Of a stretch of DNA of 20,388 nucleotides, positions 1 through 7,084 are shown one piece after another. The notes beneath the pieces were generated by a model. That model saw only the letters and a program-made list of their open reading frames with translations, was not told the DNA's origin and searched no databases. The position numbers and the translations under genes were made by a program. This stretch comes from CAZQRW01 sp964596115. GTDB taxonomy: Bacteria; Hydrothermota; UBA3072; B12-G15. Numbering within the stretch: position 1 is the first letter of the stretch; each line of letters begins with the position of its first letter. The stretch is from NCBI GenBank assembly GCA_964596115.1, contig CAZQRW010000035.1, positions 1 through 20,388 on the forward strand, given 5' to 3'.

Positions 1-17
1 TTCTGAGGAGCGCAGCG

Positions 18-46
18 ACCTGTCTGCATGCAACGTACAGGCAGGT
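18..46. repeat. Imperfect inverted repeat (hairpin)
   Basis: Arms ACCTGTCTG (18-26) and CAGGCAGGT (38-46) pair over 9 bp with one G-T/G-U pair around an 11-nt loop. No T-run follows, so it does not look like an intrinsic terminator. It sits directly before the pyrimidine-rich repeats and could be part of the same non-coding repeat element. Function unknown. Confidence 0.4.
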
Positions 47-106
47 GTGAGAATTCCTGGGCTAATGTCTTTTGCCGTTTGTAGTTGTTATTTCCTGTTT
101 TCCTTA

Positions 107-221
107 TACCTTGCTTCTCTTTCTACTTCTCTCCTACCTTGCTCTTCGTTCTACATCGACCCCTACCTTGCTATTCTTTCCATTCCAGCATCTACCTTGC
201 CTGTCTGTCCCGGTCTCCTGT
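107..221. repeat. Degenerate pyrimidine-rich tandem repeat, period 28-29 nt
   Basis: The octamer TACCTTGC recurs at 107, 135, 164 and 193, intervals of 28, 29 and 29 nt. The sequence between copies is C/T-rich and partly similar (for example CTTCTCTTTCTA, CTCTTCGTTCTA, CTATTCTTTCCA). A related TACCTTAGC lies at 282. Open frames across it encode only low-complexity Leu/Ser/Pro/Phe-rich peptides without a ribosome-binding site, so I read the stretch as non-coding. It may be a copy of a dispersed repeat; that is inference. Confidence 0.6.
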
Positions 222-478
222 AAAGAAAAGCTCACCGTCTTTAAACTTCCGTATTCCCACCTCTCACTTCCGCATTTTCTATACCTTAGCCTTATGTAAC
301 ATTTTTTTATAATAACAATACAAACTCAAAAAAGGTGTTGACAAAATATTATTTTATTGTAAAGTACCAAAGGTACTAAATATTTGATTATCCCATTTAA
401 TATAAAGGAACTTTTTTGGTTTTTGGTATATCTATATAATAAAAAGTTTTTTTGCCCTATATGTGGATGAAAAAAAAC
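222..478. other. Intergenic stretch upstream of htrA
   Basis: No gene is supported here. After the CT-rich block ends near 300 the sequence becomes strongly AT-rich, as expected of a promoter region. It contains a TTGACA at 338-343 with a weak -10 candidate TAAAGT at 360-365 (16-nt spacer), a 15-bp palindrome at 363-377, and a TATAAT at 435-440 without a good -35 partner. Confidence 0.5.
363..377. promoter_or_regulatory. Perfect short palindrome, possible operator
   Basis: AGTACC-AAA-GGTACT is a perfect inverted repeat with 6-bp arms and a 3-bp spacer, about 160 bp upstream of htrA. It overlaps the weak -10 candidate TAAAGT that pairs with the TTGACA at 338-343, a position where a dimeric repressor could act. 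No regulator is identified. Confidence 0.3.
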
Positions 479-509
479 TTGACATATATGAGAATTGTGT
501 AAATATTAT
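479..509 (+). promoter_or_regulatory. Putative sigma70-type promoter for the htrA operon
   Basis: A perfect -35 box TTGACA (479-484) is followed by TATTAT (504-509, 5 of 6 matches to TATAAT) with a 19-nt spacer. An alternative -10, TAAATA at 500-505, has a 15-nt spacer. Neither spacing is ideal, but the location, 30 nt before the htrA start and just ahead of the AAAGGAGG ribosome-binding site at 526-533, fits. Confidence 0.5.
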
Positions 510-538
510 TATTAATAAGACAGATAAAGGAGGTAGAA

Positions 539-2044
539 ATGAAAGATAAAAAGGTTATCTTTTTAAGTGCAGGATTTGTTGCTCTTGTTGCTATTTTTGC
601 TTTTGTTATGGGGCTTATTACTGCTGCAAGCTTTAATCTGCCTGCAAAATTAAGTGCAGATCAACCCACAGCACAGGTATCAAAATATGAAAAAAGTCCA
701 TTTATAAATGTTGTCAAATCCGCAAAACCAGCCGTAGTTTCAATTCGTGGTGAAAGGGTTATAACTATTAAAAATCCTCTGGATGATTTCTTTAGTGATC
801 CCTTCTTGAGGAAATTTTTTGGATTACCAGAACAAACACAACCAAAAAAGGTAAAACAATCCTGGCTGGGGTCTGGCTTTATTGTAAAGATAGACGGAAA
901 AGAATATATACTCACAAATAATCATGTTGCAGGTGGTGCACAGAATTTAATTGTTACCCTTGATGATAATAGAGCATTCTCTGGCAAGCAGGTGAGATTG
1001 GTCGGAACAGACCCGAGGACAGATGTAGCCGTAATACAGATTAAGTCAAAGGAACGACTCCCCTATATCCCTATAGGCAACTCAGACTCACTTGAAGTTG
1101 GTGAATGGGTTATTGCTATTGGTAGTCCCTTTGGACTTAATGGCACAGTTACTACTGGTGTAGTTAGTGCCCTCGGTAGGCCAGGAGAAAATCTCAGCCC
1201 AACCCCTGTATTTACTGATTATATTCAAACAGATGCTGCAATAAACCCTGGTAATTCTGGTGGACCTCTGATAAATATAGATGGCAAAGTAATAGGCATC
1301 AATACGGCAATTAGAAGTGTAATACCTGGAAATATAGGAATTGGATTTGCAGTTCCAATAAACAGGGCAATTAGTATTGCAAAGATGCTCATAGAAGGAA
1401 AAGAGATAAAAAGGGGTTATCTTGGAATTATACCACAGACTCTGACAGATGATATTAAGGAAAGCTTAAGACTTAAAAAAGAAACGAGGGGAGTAATAGT
1501 TGCCAGTGTAGAAAAAGGTTCACCCGCTGAAAAGGGTGGAATAAAAAGTGGAGATGTTATAGTATCTTTCAATGGAAAAAAGATAGAAGACCTCGACCAC
1601 TTTAGAATAATGGTGGCTAACACAAAGCCTGGGAAAAAGGTCAAGATCATTGTTATAAGAAATGGCAAGAAAAAAGACCTATTTGTAAAACTTGGTGTTA
1701 GGCCTGAACTTGCAACTCTGCAGAAAAAAAATATCCAGGAATCATCTCCTGTTACAGAATGGTTTGGTATGAATGTTTCCTCAATTACACCCCAACTCTC
1801 CAGTATGTTCGGTATACAGGACAAGGAGGGGGTAGTTGTGACTAAAGTAAAATCCGGGAGCTCTGCCGATTTTGCAGGTATCGAACCTGGTGATATTATA
1901 AAAAAGATTGGTAATGTTGAGGTAAAAAATACTGCTGATTATGCAAATGCTATGAAAAAATACAAGAACTATAAAAGACCTGTCCTGTTCACCATCAAAA
2001 AAAGAAATGGCTATATAGTTCTCATAGCGTTGAAGGAAGGTTAA
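539..2044 (+). CDS. htrA: HtrA/DegP-type periplasmic serine protease (Do family)
   Basis: Trypsin-like ATP-independent protease and chaperone of the cell envelope that degrades or refolds damaged exported proteins. Residues 6-30 form an N-terminal hydrophobic segment (uncleaved anchor or signal peptide). The protease domain shows the full catalytic triad: His129 in TNNHVAGG, Asp162 in DPRTDVAVI and Ser240 in NPGNSGGPL. Two PDZ domains follow, roughly residues 287-380 and 405-500, the usual DegP/DegQ architecture at a normal 501-residue length. The Q-linker and LA-loop region (residues 75-107) is short. The start is set by AAAGGAGG 5 nt upstream of the ATG. Its TAA stop shares one base with the sigma-factor ATG (TAATG), so the two are probably translationally coupled. 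Being the first gene, it likely sets expression of the downstream genes. Confidence 0.95.
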   Translation: MKDKKVIFLSAGFVALVAIFAFVMGLITAASFNLPAKLSADQPTAQVSKYEKSPFINVVKSAKPAVVSIRGERVITIKNPLDDFFSDPFLRKFFGLPEQTQPKKVKQSWLGSGFIVKIDGKEYILTNNHVAGGAQNLIVTLDDNRAFSGKQVRLVGTDPRTDVAVIQIKSKERLPYIPIGNSDSLEVGEWVIAIGSPFGLNGTVTTGVVSALGRPGENLSPTPVFTDYIQTDAAINPGNSGGPLINIDGKVIGINTAIRSVIPGNIGIGFAVPINRAISIAKMLIEGKEIKRGYLGIIPQTLTDDIKESLRLKKETRGVIVASVEKGSPAEKGGIKSGDVIVSFNGKKIEDLDHFRIMVANTKPGKKVKIIVIRNGKKKDLFVKLGVRPELATLQKKNIQESSPVTEWFGMNVSSITPQLSSMFGIQDKEGVVVTKVKSGSSADFAGIEPGDIIKKIGNVEVKNTADYANAMKKYKNYKRPVLFTIKKRNGYIVLIALKEG

Positions 2045-2868
2045 TGGCAAGATTTGAAGATGAAACTTTATCTCTCTATTTAAAAGAGATTCAAAAATAT
2101 TCTCTGCTATCAGAAGAGGAGGAGAAAATACTTGCAAAGAAAGCCCGCCTTGGCGATAAGGAAGCCAGGGATAAGTTAATACAATCTAATCTTAGATTTG
2201 TAGTGAGTGTAGCCAAGACATACCAGAATCTTGGAACCCCTCTTTCTGATTTGATAAATGAAGGTAACCTTGGACTCGTAAAGGCAGCAGAGAGATATGA
2301 TGAAAGAAAAGGGGTGCGTTTTCTTTCATATGCCGTCTGGTGGATAAAACAATCGATAATGAAAGCAGTTACAGAGCATATAAAATCGTACAGACTTCCT
2401 ATGAGCAGGGCAGGGAAAATAATAAAGGTAGCAAAAGCTGAAAGTAAAGTAAGCCAGGAGGTTGGCAGAGAACCAACGGTTGGTGAGATTGCCAGAGAAC
2501 TTGGTGTAAAAAGTGAAGAAATACTTGAGGCAATGAATGTCGCAAGACAGGATATTTCCCTTGACGATGAAATTCAGCATACAGACAACTTAACATATAG
2601 GGATGTTGTAAAAAACGAAAATATAGAGTCTCCTGAAGAAATATTCTTCAGGAAAAAATTTCTTGATAAAATCAGAGAAGGTATGGACAATCTAAACGAT
2701 AGAGAAAAAGATATAGTGAGACTCTATTTTGGTATAGACGGTGAGAATCCTCATACATTAGAGGATATAGGAAAAATGATGGGCCTTTCCCGTGAAAGGG
2801 TAAGACAACTTAGAAATAGAGCCCTTGAGAAACTGAGATCCTACTTCTACAATGATGAAAAAAATTAA
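2044..2868 (+). CDS. rpoD: RNA polymerase sigma factor, sigma70 group 1/2 (RpoD/SigA-like)
   Basis: Directs core RNA polymerase to -35/-10 promoters. At 274 residues it lacks region 1.1 and the large non-conserved region and starts almost directly with region 1.2 (LSLYLKEIQKYSLLS). Region 2 is well preserved, including NLRFVVSVAK and the -10-recognising SYAVWWIKQSI. Region 3 (KIIKVAKAESKVSQEVGREPT) and region 4.2, the helix-turn-helix TLEDIGKMMGLSRERVRQLRNRALEKLR that reads the -35 box, are complete. This compact form is used as a principal sigma in many deep-branching bacteria, so it may be the housekeeping factor. A group 2 stationary-phase type factor cannot be excluded. It overlaps htrA by one base and the next gene by 17 bases, with GAAGGAAGG just before the start. 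The TTGACA-like promoters seen in this window are what such a factor would recognise. Confidence 0.93.
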   Translation: MARFEDETLSLYLKEIQKYSLLSEEEEKILAKKARLGDKEARDKLIQSNLRFVVSVAKTYQNLGTPLSDLINEGNLGLVKAAERYDERKGVRFLSYAVWWIKQSIMKAVTEHIKSYRLPMSRAGKIIKVAKAESKVSQEVGREPTVGEIARELGVKSEEILEAMNVARQDISLDDEIQHTDNLTYRDVVKNENIESPEEIFFRKKFLDKIREGMDNLNDREKDIVRLYFGIDGENPHTLEDIGKMMGLSRERVRQLRNRALEKLRSYFYNDEKN

Positions 2869-3664
2869 ATTTCATATTGTCCCCCACAAAGGATCTGAAA
2901 ATCAAAGGATCATTAGTGTTCCTTTATTTCTTTTATTTGTATTATTATTAGTCATTTTTGCATTCCTTATTTTCTTTGTTTCTAAATTTTCTTATTATGT
3001 TGATGTGAGCTCAATTGAGGAAACGGAGAGAGATAACAGAATTTTAAAAAAGCAAATTTCTGAACTCGCAATTGAAAAAGCAGCCGTCAAGCAAAAAATC
3101 GATTCTCTTCGGACTGCTCAAAAAGAAATATTGAAGGAACATAAACTTTCCTTAAACAGTTCACCCTTCATTCTAAAATTTGAATCCCTTGACTCACTTG
3201 TAAGCAGTGTAAAAAAAATCGATAAAATCTTTGGGTATGCAATAGCAAAGATAAAGAAAAAGGGTGATTATATTCCTTCTATTATGCCTGTTAATGGTAA
3301 GATCGTAAAGAAATTTGGGAAAGCCTGGGATCCTTATACAGAAAGGTGGAAACCCCACAACGGTATTGACATATCTGCGCCTTATGGAGGCATTGTCCTT
3401 GCAACTGCCAATGGGGTTGTAGAGAAGGTTGGTGTCAACAGAGAATTAGGTAAATATATTGTCATTAATCATAACAATACATATAAAACTATATATGCGC
3501 ATCTCTCAAATATCAAAATCTTAAAAGATAATAAGGTATCAAGGGGTGAACATATTGGGAAGGTAGGGAAAACTGGCAAAACTCCATTTCCAATGTTATA
3601 TTATGAAGTAGATATGAATGGGAAGGCAGTAGATCCAGAAAACTTTATTTTTAAGGAGGAATGA
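2852..3664 (+). CDS. Membrane-anchored LytM/M23-domain protein, probably catalytically inactive
   Basis: Residues 22-45 form one transmembrane segment after a short basic cytoplasmic tail. Residues 53-95 are a charged, heptad-like coiled coil, and residues 145-270 are a LytM (peptidase M23) domain. Active M23 enzymes bind zinc through HxxxD and HxH. Here the first motif is present (H169-NGI-D173, in KPHNGIDISAP) and so is the YAHLS histidine (H217). The usual HLHYEV, however, reads MLYYEV (248-253), so both HxH histidines are replaced by Met and Tyr. Loss of the metal site is known in EnvC/NlpD-type LytM factors, which activate cell-wall amidases instead of cutting peptidoglycan. A similar regulatory role in cell division or wall remodelling is inferred. 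The start lies inside the sigma gene (17-nt overlap; ATGATG) with only a weak ribosome-binding site, suggesting coupling. Confidence 0.88.
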   Translation: MMKKIKFHIVPHKGSENQRIISVPLFLLFVLLLVIFAFLIFFVSKFSYYVDVSSIEETERDNRILKKQISELAIEKAAVKQKIDSLRTAQKEILKEHKLSLNSSPFILKFESLDSLVSSVKKIDKIFGYAIAKIKKKGDYIPSIMPVNGKIVKKFGKAWDPYTERWKPHNGIDISAPYGGIVLATANGVVEKVGVNRELGKYIVINHNNTYKTIYAHLSNIKILKDNKVSRGEHIGKVGKTGKTPFPMLYYEVDMNGKAVDPENFIFKEE

Positions 3665-3665
3665 G

Positions 3666-4952
3666 ATGACGCTTATTGAGGCTTCAAAAAATGGTAAAAT
3701 AACCGACGAAATAAAAAGGGTTGCAGAAGAAGAAGGCCTTTCACCTGAATATATAAGGGAAGGGATTGCTCAGGGAAGAATAATAATCCCTAAGAATAAA
3801 AATAGAGATATAAAAAAACTATGTGGGATTGGGGAAGGATTGAAAACAAAAGTAAACGCAAATATTGGTTCCTCAAGTGATCTTGCAGATGTAAATGTAG
3901 AGGTAGAAAAGGCGAAGGTTGCTGAAGAGGCTGGCACTGACGCCATTATGGATTTATCAACAGGTGGAGACATAAATTACATCAGAAAAGAAATAATAAA
4001 ACATACTGATATTCCATTAGGAACCGTCCCCCTATACCAGGCTGCCATTGAAGTAACAGAAAAAAAGAATGGAATAATATTTATGACAAAGGATGATATT
4101 TTCGAGGTAATCGAGCGACAGGCAAAAGACGGAGTTGATTTTATGACTGTTCATGTGGGTGTAACGCTTTCAACCTTTGATAGGCTAAGAAAAGAGGGAA
4201 GGGTGATGGATATTGTCTCTAGGGGTGGAACATTCACAGTTGTATGGATGCTCTATAACAAAAAAGAGAATCCTCTATATGAGTATTTCGACGAATTACT
4301 CGATATTGCACACGAATATGATATCACTTTAAGTCTTGGAGACGGGTTCAGACCTGGTGCAGTTGTGGATTCCTCTGATAGATCCCAGTTTCAGGAGTTA
4401 ATCCTTCTTGGTGAGCTCCAGCAAAGGGCATTAAAGGCTGGGGTACAAACAATGATTGAGGGCCCTGGTCATATCCCTATTCCAGAGATTAAAATGAATG
4501 TTGAGATGGAAAAAAAATTATGTCACAATGCTCCATTCTACGTCCTTGGTCCTATTGTTACTGATATAGCACCAGGTTATGACCATATTGTCTCTGCAAT
4601 AGGTGGGGCAATTGCCGCCGCTGAGGGTGCAGATTTTCTCTGTTATGTTACACCTTCTGAACATTTATCCCTTCCTACCGCTGATGAGGTTAAGGATGGT
4701 GTAATTGCCACAAGAATCGCTGCCCATGCAGCTGATATCTCAAAAGGTGTAAAGGGTGCAATTGATTGGGATATGGAAATGGCAAAGGCAAGAAAAAATT
4801 TAGATTGGGAAAAACAACTTGAGATTTCAATGGACCCTCAGCATGCAAGAGAAATAAGGCAAAAAGTAAACCCTCATATATCGGATGTATGTTCTATGTG
4901 TGGAAAGTACTGCGCAATAAAACTCCTGAATGAGGCATTGAAAAGGGAATAA
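3666..4952 (+). CDS. thiC: Phosphomethylpyrimidine synthase ThiC (radical SAM)
   Basis: Converts 5-aminoimidazole ribotide to 4-amino-5-hydroxymethyl-2-methylpyrimidine phosphate in thiamine synthesis, using a [4Fe-4S] cluster and S-adenosylmethionine. The 428-residue length is typical of the short anaerobe-type ThiC without the long N-terminal extension. Recognisable blocks are the ANIGSSSD segment, the DLSTGGD strand, VHVGVT, SLGDGFRPG, the EGPGHIP motif and GPIVTDIAPGYDHI. The C-terminal cluster ligands are C409, C412 and C416 in CSMCGKYC (CX2CX3C, one residue shorter than the CX2CX4C of enterobacterial ThiC). The start follows AAGGAGG (3653-3659), which lies in the last codons of the preceding gene; one base separates them. 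No TPP riboswitch can fit here and no other thi gene is in view. The operon ends at the hairpin at 4974-5000. Confidence 0.96.
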   Translation: MTLIEASKNGKITDEIKRVAEEEGLSPEYIREGIAQGRIIIPKNKNRDIKKLCGIGEGLKTKVNANIGSSSDLADVNVEVEKAKVAEEAGTDAIMDLSTGGDINYIRKEIIKHTDIPLGTVPLYQAAIEVTEKKNGIIFMTKDDIFEVIERQAKDGVDFMTVHVGVTLSTFDRLRKEGRVMDIVSRGGTFTVVWMLYNKKENPLYEYFDELLDIAHEYDITLSLGDGFRPGAVVDSSDRSQFQELILLGELQQRALKAGVQTMIEGPGHIPIPEIKMNVEMEKKLCHNAPFYVLGPIVTDIAPGYDHIVSAIGGAIAAAEGADFLCYVTPSEHLSLPTADEVKDGVIATRIAAHAADISKGVKGAIDWDMEMAKARKNLDWEKQLEISMDPQHAREIRQKVNPHISDVCSMCGKYCAIKLLNEALKRE

Positions 4953-4973
4953 AAATCTATTTATCTAGGTAAC

Positions 4974-5000
4974 AAAAAGGCGGGAATTCCCGCCTTTTTT
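4974..5000. terminator. Bidirectional intrinsic terminator
   Basis: A perfect inverted repeat, AAAAAGGCGGG / CCCGCCTTTTT around a central AATT, has a GC-rich stem core flanked by A-runs on one side and T-runs on the other. It can therefore terminate both the plus-strand thiC operon and the convergent minus-strand gene, whose stop codon lies at 4999-5001 within the T-run. Confidence 0.93.
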
Positions 5001-5370
5001 ACAAACTACTAGCAATACCAAGAGAATAGACAGCCAGAGCCCACACTGCATATAACAAACAACCTTTTGTAGCTGCTGACGTCTGTATGGATTTTGCTTT
5101 TGCCTTATAACAATCCGAATACATTACTACGTAATCAGGCGGCATCCCAATCAATCTTGTAGCAGGCGGAGATGGCTCAATTACATAGGCGGCGGCAACG
5201 CCAATTATTCCAAATAAACATCCTGCCCCCAACCAGAGGGTGGAATTGATATCTGCCTGGGCATCCAGCTGCGCCTGTGTGCAGGCATCTGTAGAAGCAG
5301 GCATCTGTGCCATTGCGGCAATAGGTGAAAATACAAGCACAAACCCAAATACCAACAAGAATTTCTTCAT
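4999..5370 (-). CDS. Small exported membrane protein of unknown function
   Basis: I do not recognise this family with certainty. The 123-residue product starts with a clear signal peptide (residues 1-21, cleavage likely after AMA). It then has a short segment rich in Asp, Gln and Ala (27-43), a Gly/Ala-rich transmembrane helix (about 45-64), a loop with Pro-rich and GMPPDYV sequence (66-82), an amphipathic YSDCYKAKAKSIQ stretch, and a second hydrophobic helix at the C-terminus (103-120). Cysteines lie at 30, 51, 87 and 104, beside or inside the helices. The two helices joined by a cytosolic or periplasmic loop suggest a small integral membrane protein. AAAGGAGG (5376-5383) fixes the start and a good promoter lies just upstream, so it is probably expressed as a single-gene unit. 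Confidence 0.8.
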   Translation of the reverse strand: MKKFLLVFGFVLVFSPIAAMAQMPASTDACTQAQLDAQADINSTLWLGAGCLFGIIGVAAAYVIEPSPPATRLIGMPPDYVVMYSDCYKAKAKSIQTSAATKGCLLYAVWALAVYSLGIASSL

Positions 5371-5414
5371 CTACACCTCCTTTCATTGTTTTCCTTTTTG
5401 ATATTGTGTTTTAA

Positions 5415-5443
5415 CATATAGCAGAAAATAAATTGTGTGTCAA
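5415..5443 (-). promoter_or_regulatory. Extended -10 sigma70-type promoter for the small membrane protein
   Basis: On the minus strand, TTGACA (5443-5438) and TATATG (5420-5415) are separated by exactly 17 nt. TGC directly before the -10 gives an extended -10 (TGn) element. The -10 lies about 45 bp upstream of the start codon at 5370, leaving a leader that holds the AAAGGAGG ribosome-binding site. Confidence 0.65.
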
Positions 5444-5630
5444 GCAAAAAACCCTGTCCGTTATTACTATTATAGATGTCACATTATAGGGGGTAGGAAT
5501 GAAGGAATTAGGAGTCGATTTTCGTAGAAAATCAATACTTACCTTACCCATCAATACCCTACCACAATGTGATATTTTTTTGATAAAACTTTGGACATTA
5601 TTTTATAATAATTACATTCTTAAAAAAAAC
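5444..5630. other. Intergenic region between divergent promoters
   Basis: This stretch lies between the promoter of the small membrane protein and that of the four-gene cluster. It contains one member of a short repeat pair (5464-5484). A reading frame at 5499-5744 has GGGGGTAGGA before its ATG, but its product is an Ile/Leu/Lys-rich peptide without recognisable features, and the frame runs across the cluster's own promoter, so I do not call it a gene. AT-rich, nothing else seen. Confidence 0.5.
5464..5484. repeat. Member of a 21-bp near-identical repeat pair (copy 1)
   Basis: TTACTATTATA-G-ATGTCA-C-AT matches the sequence at 12268-12288 in the same orientation at 19 of 21 positions. Both copies are in intergenic DNA. 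They could be ends of a degraded insertion element or a shared regulatory site; the sequence alone does not decide. Confidence 0.4.
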
Positions 5631-5659
5631 TTGACAATAAAACAAAAAATGCTTATTCT
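5631..5659 (+). promoter_or_regulatory. Putative promoter of the PH-like/FecR-like/zinc-ribbon cluster
   Basis: A perfect TTGACA (5631-5636) is followed 17 nt later by TATTCT (5654-5659, 4 of 6 to TATAAT). A TG lies at 5650-5651, near the extended -10 position. It lies about 110 bp upstream of the favoured ATG at 5770 and is the only good plus-strand promoter between the terminator at 5000 and the cluster. Confidence 0.5.
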
Positions 5660-5769
5660 TCTAATGTTATTAAAACTGCCCAAAGGACTGAATTCTTATT
5701 GTATTTTGTTGCCTATATTCTTACAGAATATTGATAGTAGATAAAACAAATGTGGGAGTATCGGGGACA

Positions 5770-7065
5770 ATGGAATGTGAGTGTAACTATCAGATATTTG
5801 TAGATGAAAATAGAAAAATTAACAGCAGCGAGTGTGTCGTTCGCTTGGAGGAAGAAACTCTTTCCATTCTACCAAAATTTGGTGAACCACTTTCTATTAC
5901 CTTTCGTGATGTCTTAAGTTTTAAAGCATCAGATTATAAAGTCTATTTTGACCTGACCTCAAAAGAAAAAGTTATACTTTCTAATCTTGGATATGCCTAT
6001 GATGATTTTATAAGGATATTTTCTAAGTTGCGAAACGAAGTTCTTCTCAAAGATTTGCTGATGAATGAATCGCTTAGGAAATCAGGTGTTGAAGCAACAT
6101 TTGCCTTTTATAATGAAGCAGGAGAGAAAGAGCAGGAAGGTCAATGTGACCCAAGATTATACGAAACAGGCATTGTTATCATTCCCAATAAGGGAGAAAT
6201 TCTCAGAATTCCTTATTCTGAAATATCTCAAATCTCTGATGAGGATTATACACTTTCCATAACTACTGATTATGGTGAAAAGATAGAATTTTCGATGATG
6301 GGGATGAAATTTGATTCTTTCAGGGATACCCTCTCAGAGGTTTACACTGAACGCCAATTAGAGGTTCAGTCTTACCTTAAAGAACTTCTTCCTGATGCAA
6401 ATCCTTTGATTATAAGAAAAGCAGCAAGACTTATGAAAGAGGGAAAGGCGGCAAAAAGAAGCGATATCGAATCAATTTCATCTGAATTATGGAGAGAACT
6501 GGAGAACAAACTTAGGATTTTTGGTATAAAAAAGGAATATGATTTCTTAAAAAAGATGTCGCGGGAACAAAAAATATGTATTGGTATGAAAAGAGGTTTA
6601 TTAGGAGACCTAACGGGGGAATATATTTGGTTTTTGATTCCTCTTTACGGAGATGGTGCAAAAGAGGTTGGTAATGCGATAGCAATGGAGGCAACATCGG
6701 AAGAAGGCACAGGAAAGGCAACATACTTTTTCAGAATTGTAGGAAGGGACGAATACCAAAAATTATCTCTGGAAGAAATGGATAAGAAGACCGATGATTT
6801 TATAAAAAAGATGAACAAATGTATGCTTGCCATAAATTTCAGAAGAGAACCCATATATCTTCCTGATGAGAGATTAGAGGAACCGCGATACCTCAAATAC
6901 AGATTTGCCATTCAGAAGATACCTTCCCTCAGAATCTTACGCAGTTTATTCATTGGTAGGGTTATCCATCGTTCTCCCGAACAGTGGCAGGAGGATGTAA
7001 TGGATTTATTAAAATTCAATGTATGTTCAAAGGAGGATAGTGTGAAATGGAAAAGACCCTCTTAA
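5770..7065 (+). CDS. Uncharacterised protein with two tandem PH/GRAM-like domains
   Basis: No named family is recognised. The chosen ATG follows a G-rich stretch (GGGAGTATCGGGG); a TTG 39 nt upstream (5731) is open but has no ribosome-binding site. Residues about 22-87 and 126-191 are tandem copies of one beta-rich domain. They align without gaps over 66 residues and share the spacing of Cys...RL, I.P..GE.L.I, DY, EK, S..G and D.F. The pattern of alternating strands followed by a terminal helix (DDFIRIFSKLRNE / DSFRDTLSEVYTE) resembles PH- or GRAM-like folds; this is inference. The C-terminal half (about 208-432) is mixed alpha/beta with a helical start and a WFLIPLYG segment. No signal peptide or transmembrane helix is seen, so it is probably cytosolic. 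First gene of a compact four-gene cluster. Confidence 0.8.
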   Translation: MECECNYQIFVDENRKINSSECVVRLEEETLSILPKFGEPLSITFRDVLSFKASDYKVYFDLTSKEKVILSNLGYAYDDFIRIFSKLRNEVLLKDLLMNESLRKSGVEATFAFYNEAGEKEQEGQCDPRLYETGIVIIPNKGEILRIPYSEISQISDEDYTLSITTDYGEKIEFSMMGMKFDSFRDTLSEVYTERQLEVQSYLKELLPDANPLIIRKAARLMKEGKAAKRSDIESISSELWRELENKLRIFGIKKEYDFLKKMSREQKICIGMKRGLLGDLTGEYIWFLIPLYGDGAKEVGNAIAMEATSEEGTGKATYFFRIVGRDEYQKLSLEEMDKKTDDFIKKMNKCMLAINFRREPIYLPDERLEEPRYLKYRFAIQKIPSLRILRSLFIGRVIHRSPEQWQEDVMDLLKFNVCSKEDSVKWKRPS

Positions 7066-7084
7066 AGAATGGAGTGTGAGTATA

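Noticed and set aside
107..221. CRISPR array
   Set aside because: The conserved core is only about 8 nt, the spacers resemble each other, and no cas genes are in view.
72..312. Two overlapping 75-residue plus-strand reading frames
   Set aside because: Both cover the CT-rich repeat, give low-complexity Leu/Ser/Pro peptides, and have no ribosome-binding site.
3600..3700. TPP riboswitch upstream of thiC
   Set aside because: Only one base separates thiC from the preceding gene, and no riboswitch core motifs are seen.
5499..5744. 81-residue plus-strand reading frame
   Set aside because: Ile/Leu/Lys-rich product with no recognisable features, crossing the promoter of the next cluster; a G-rich stretch before the ATG is the only support.
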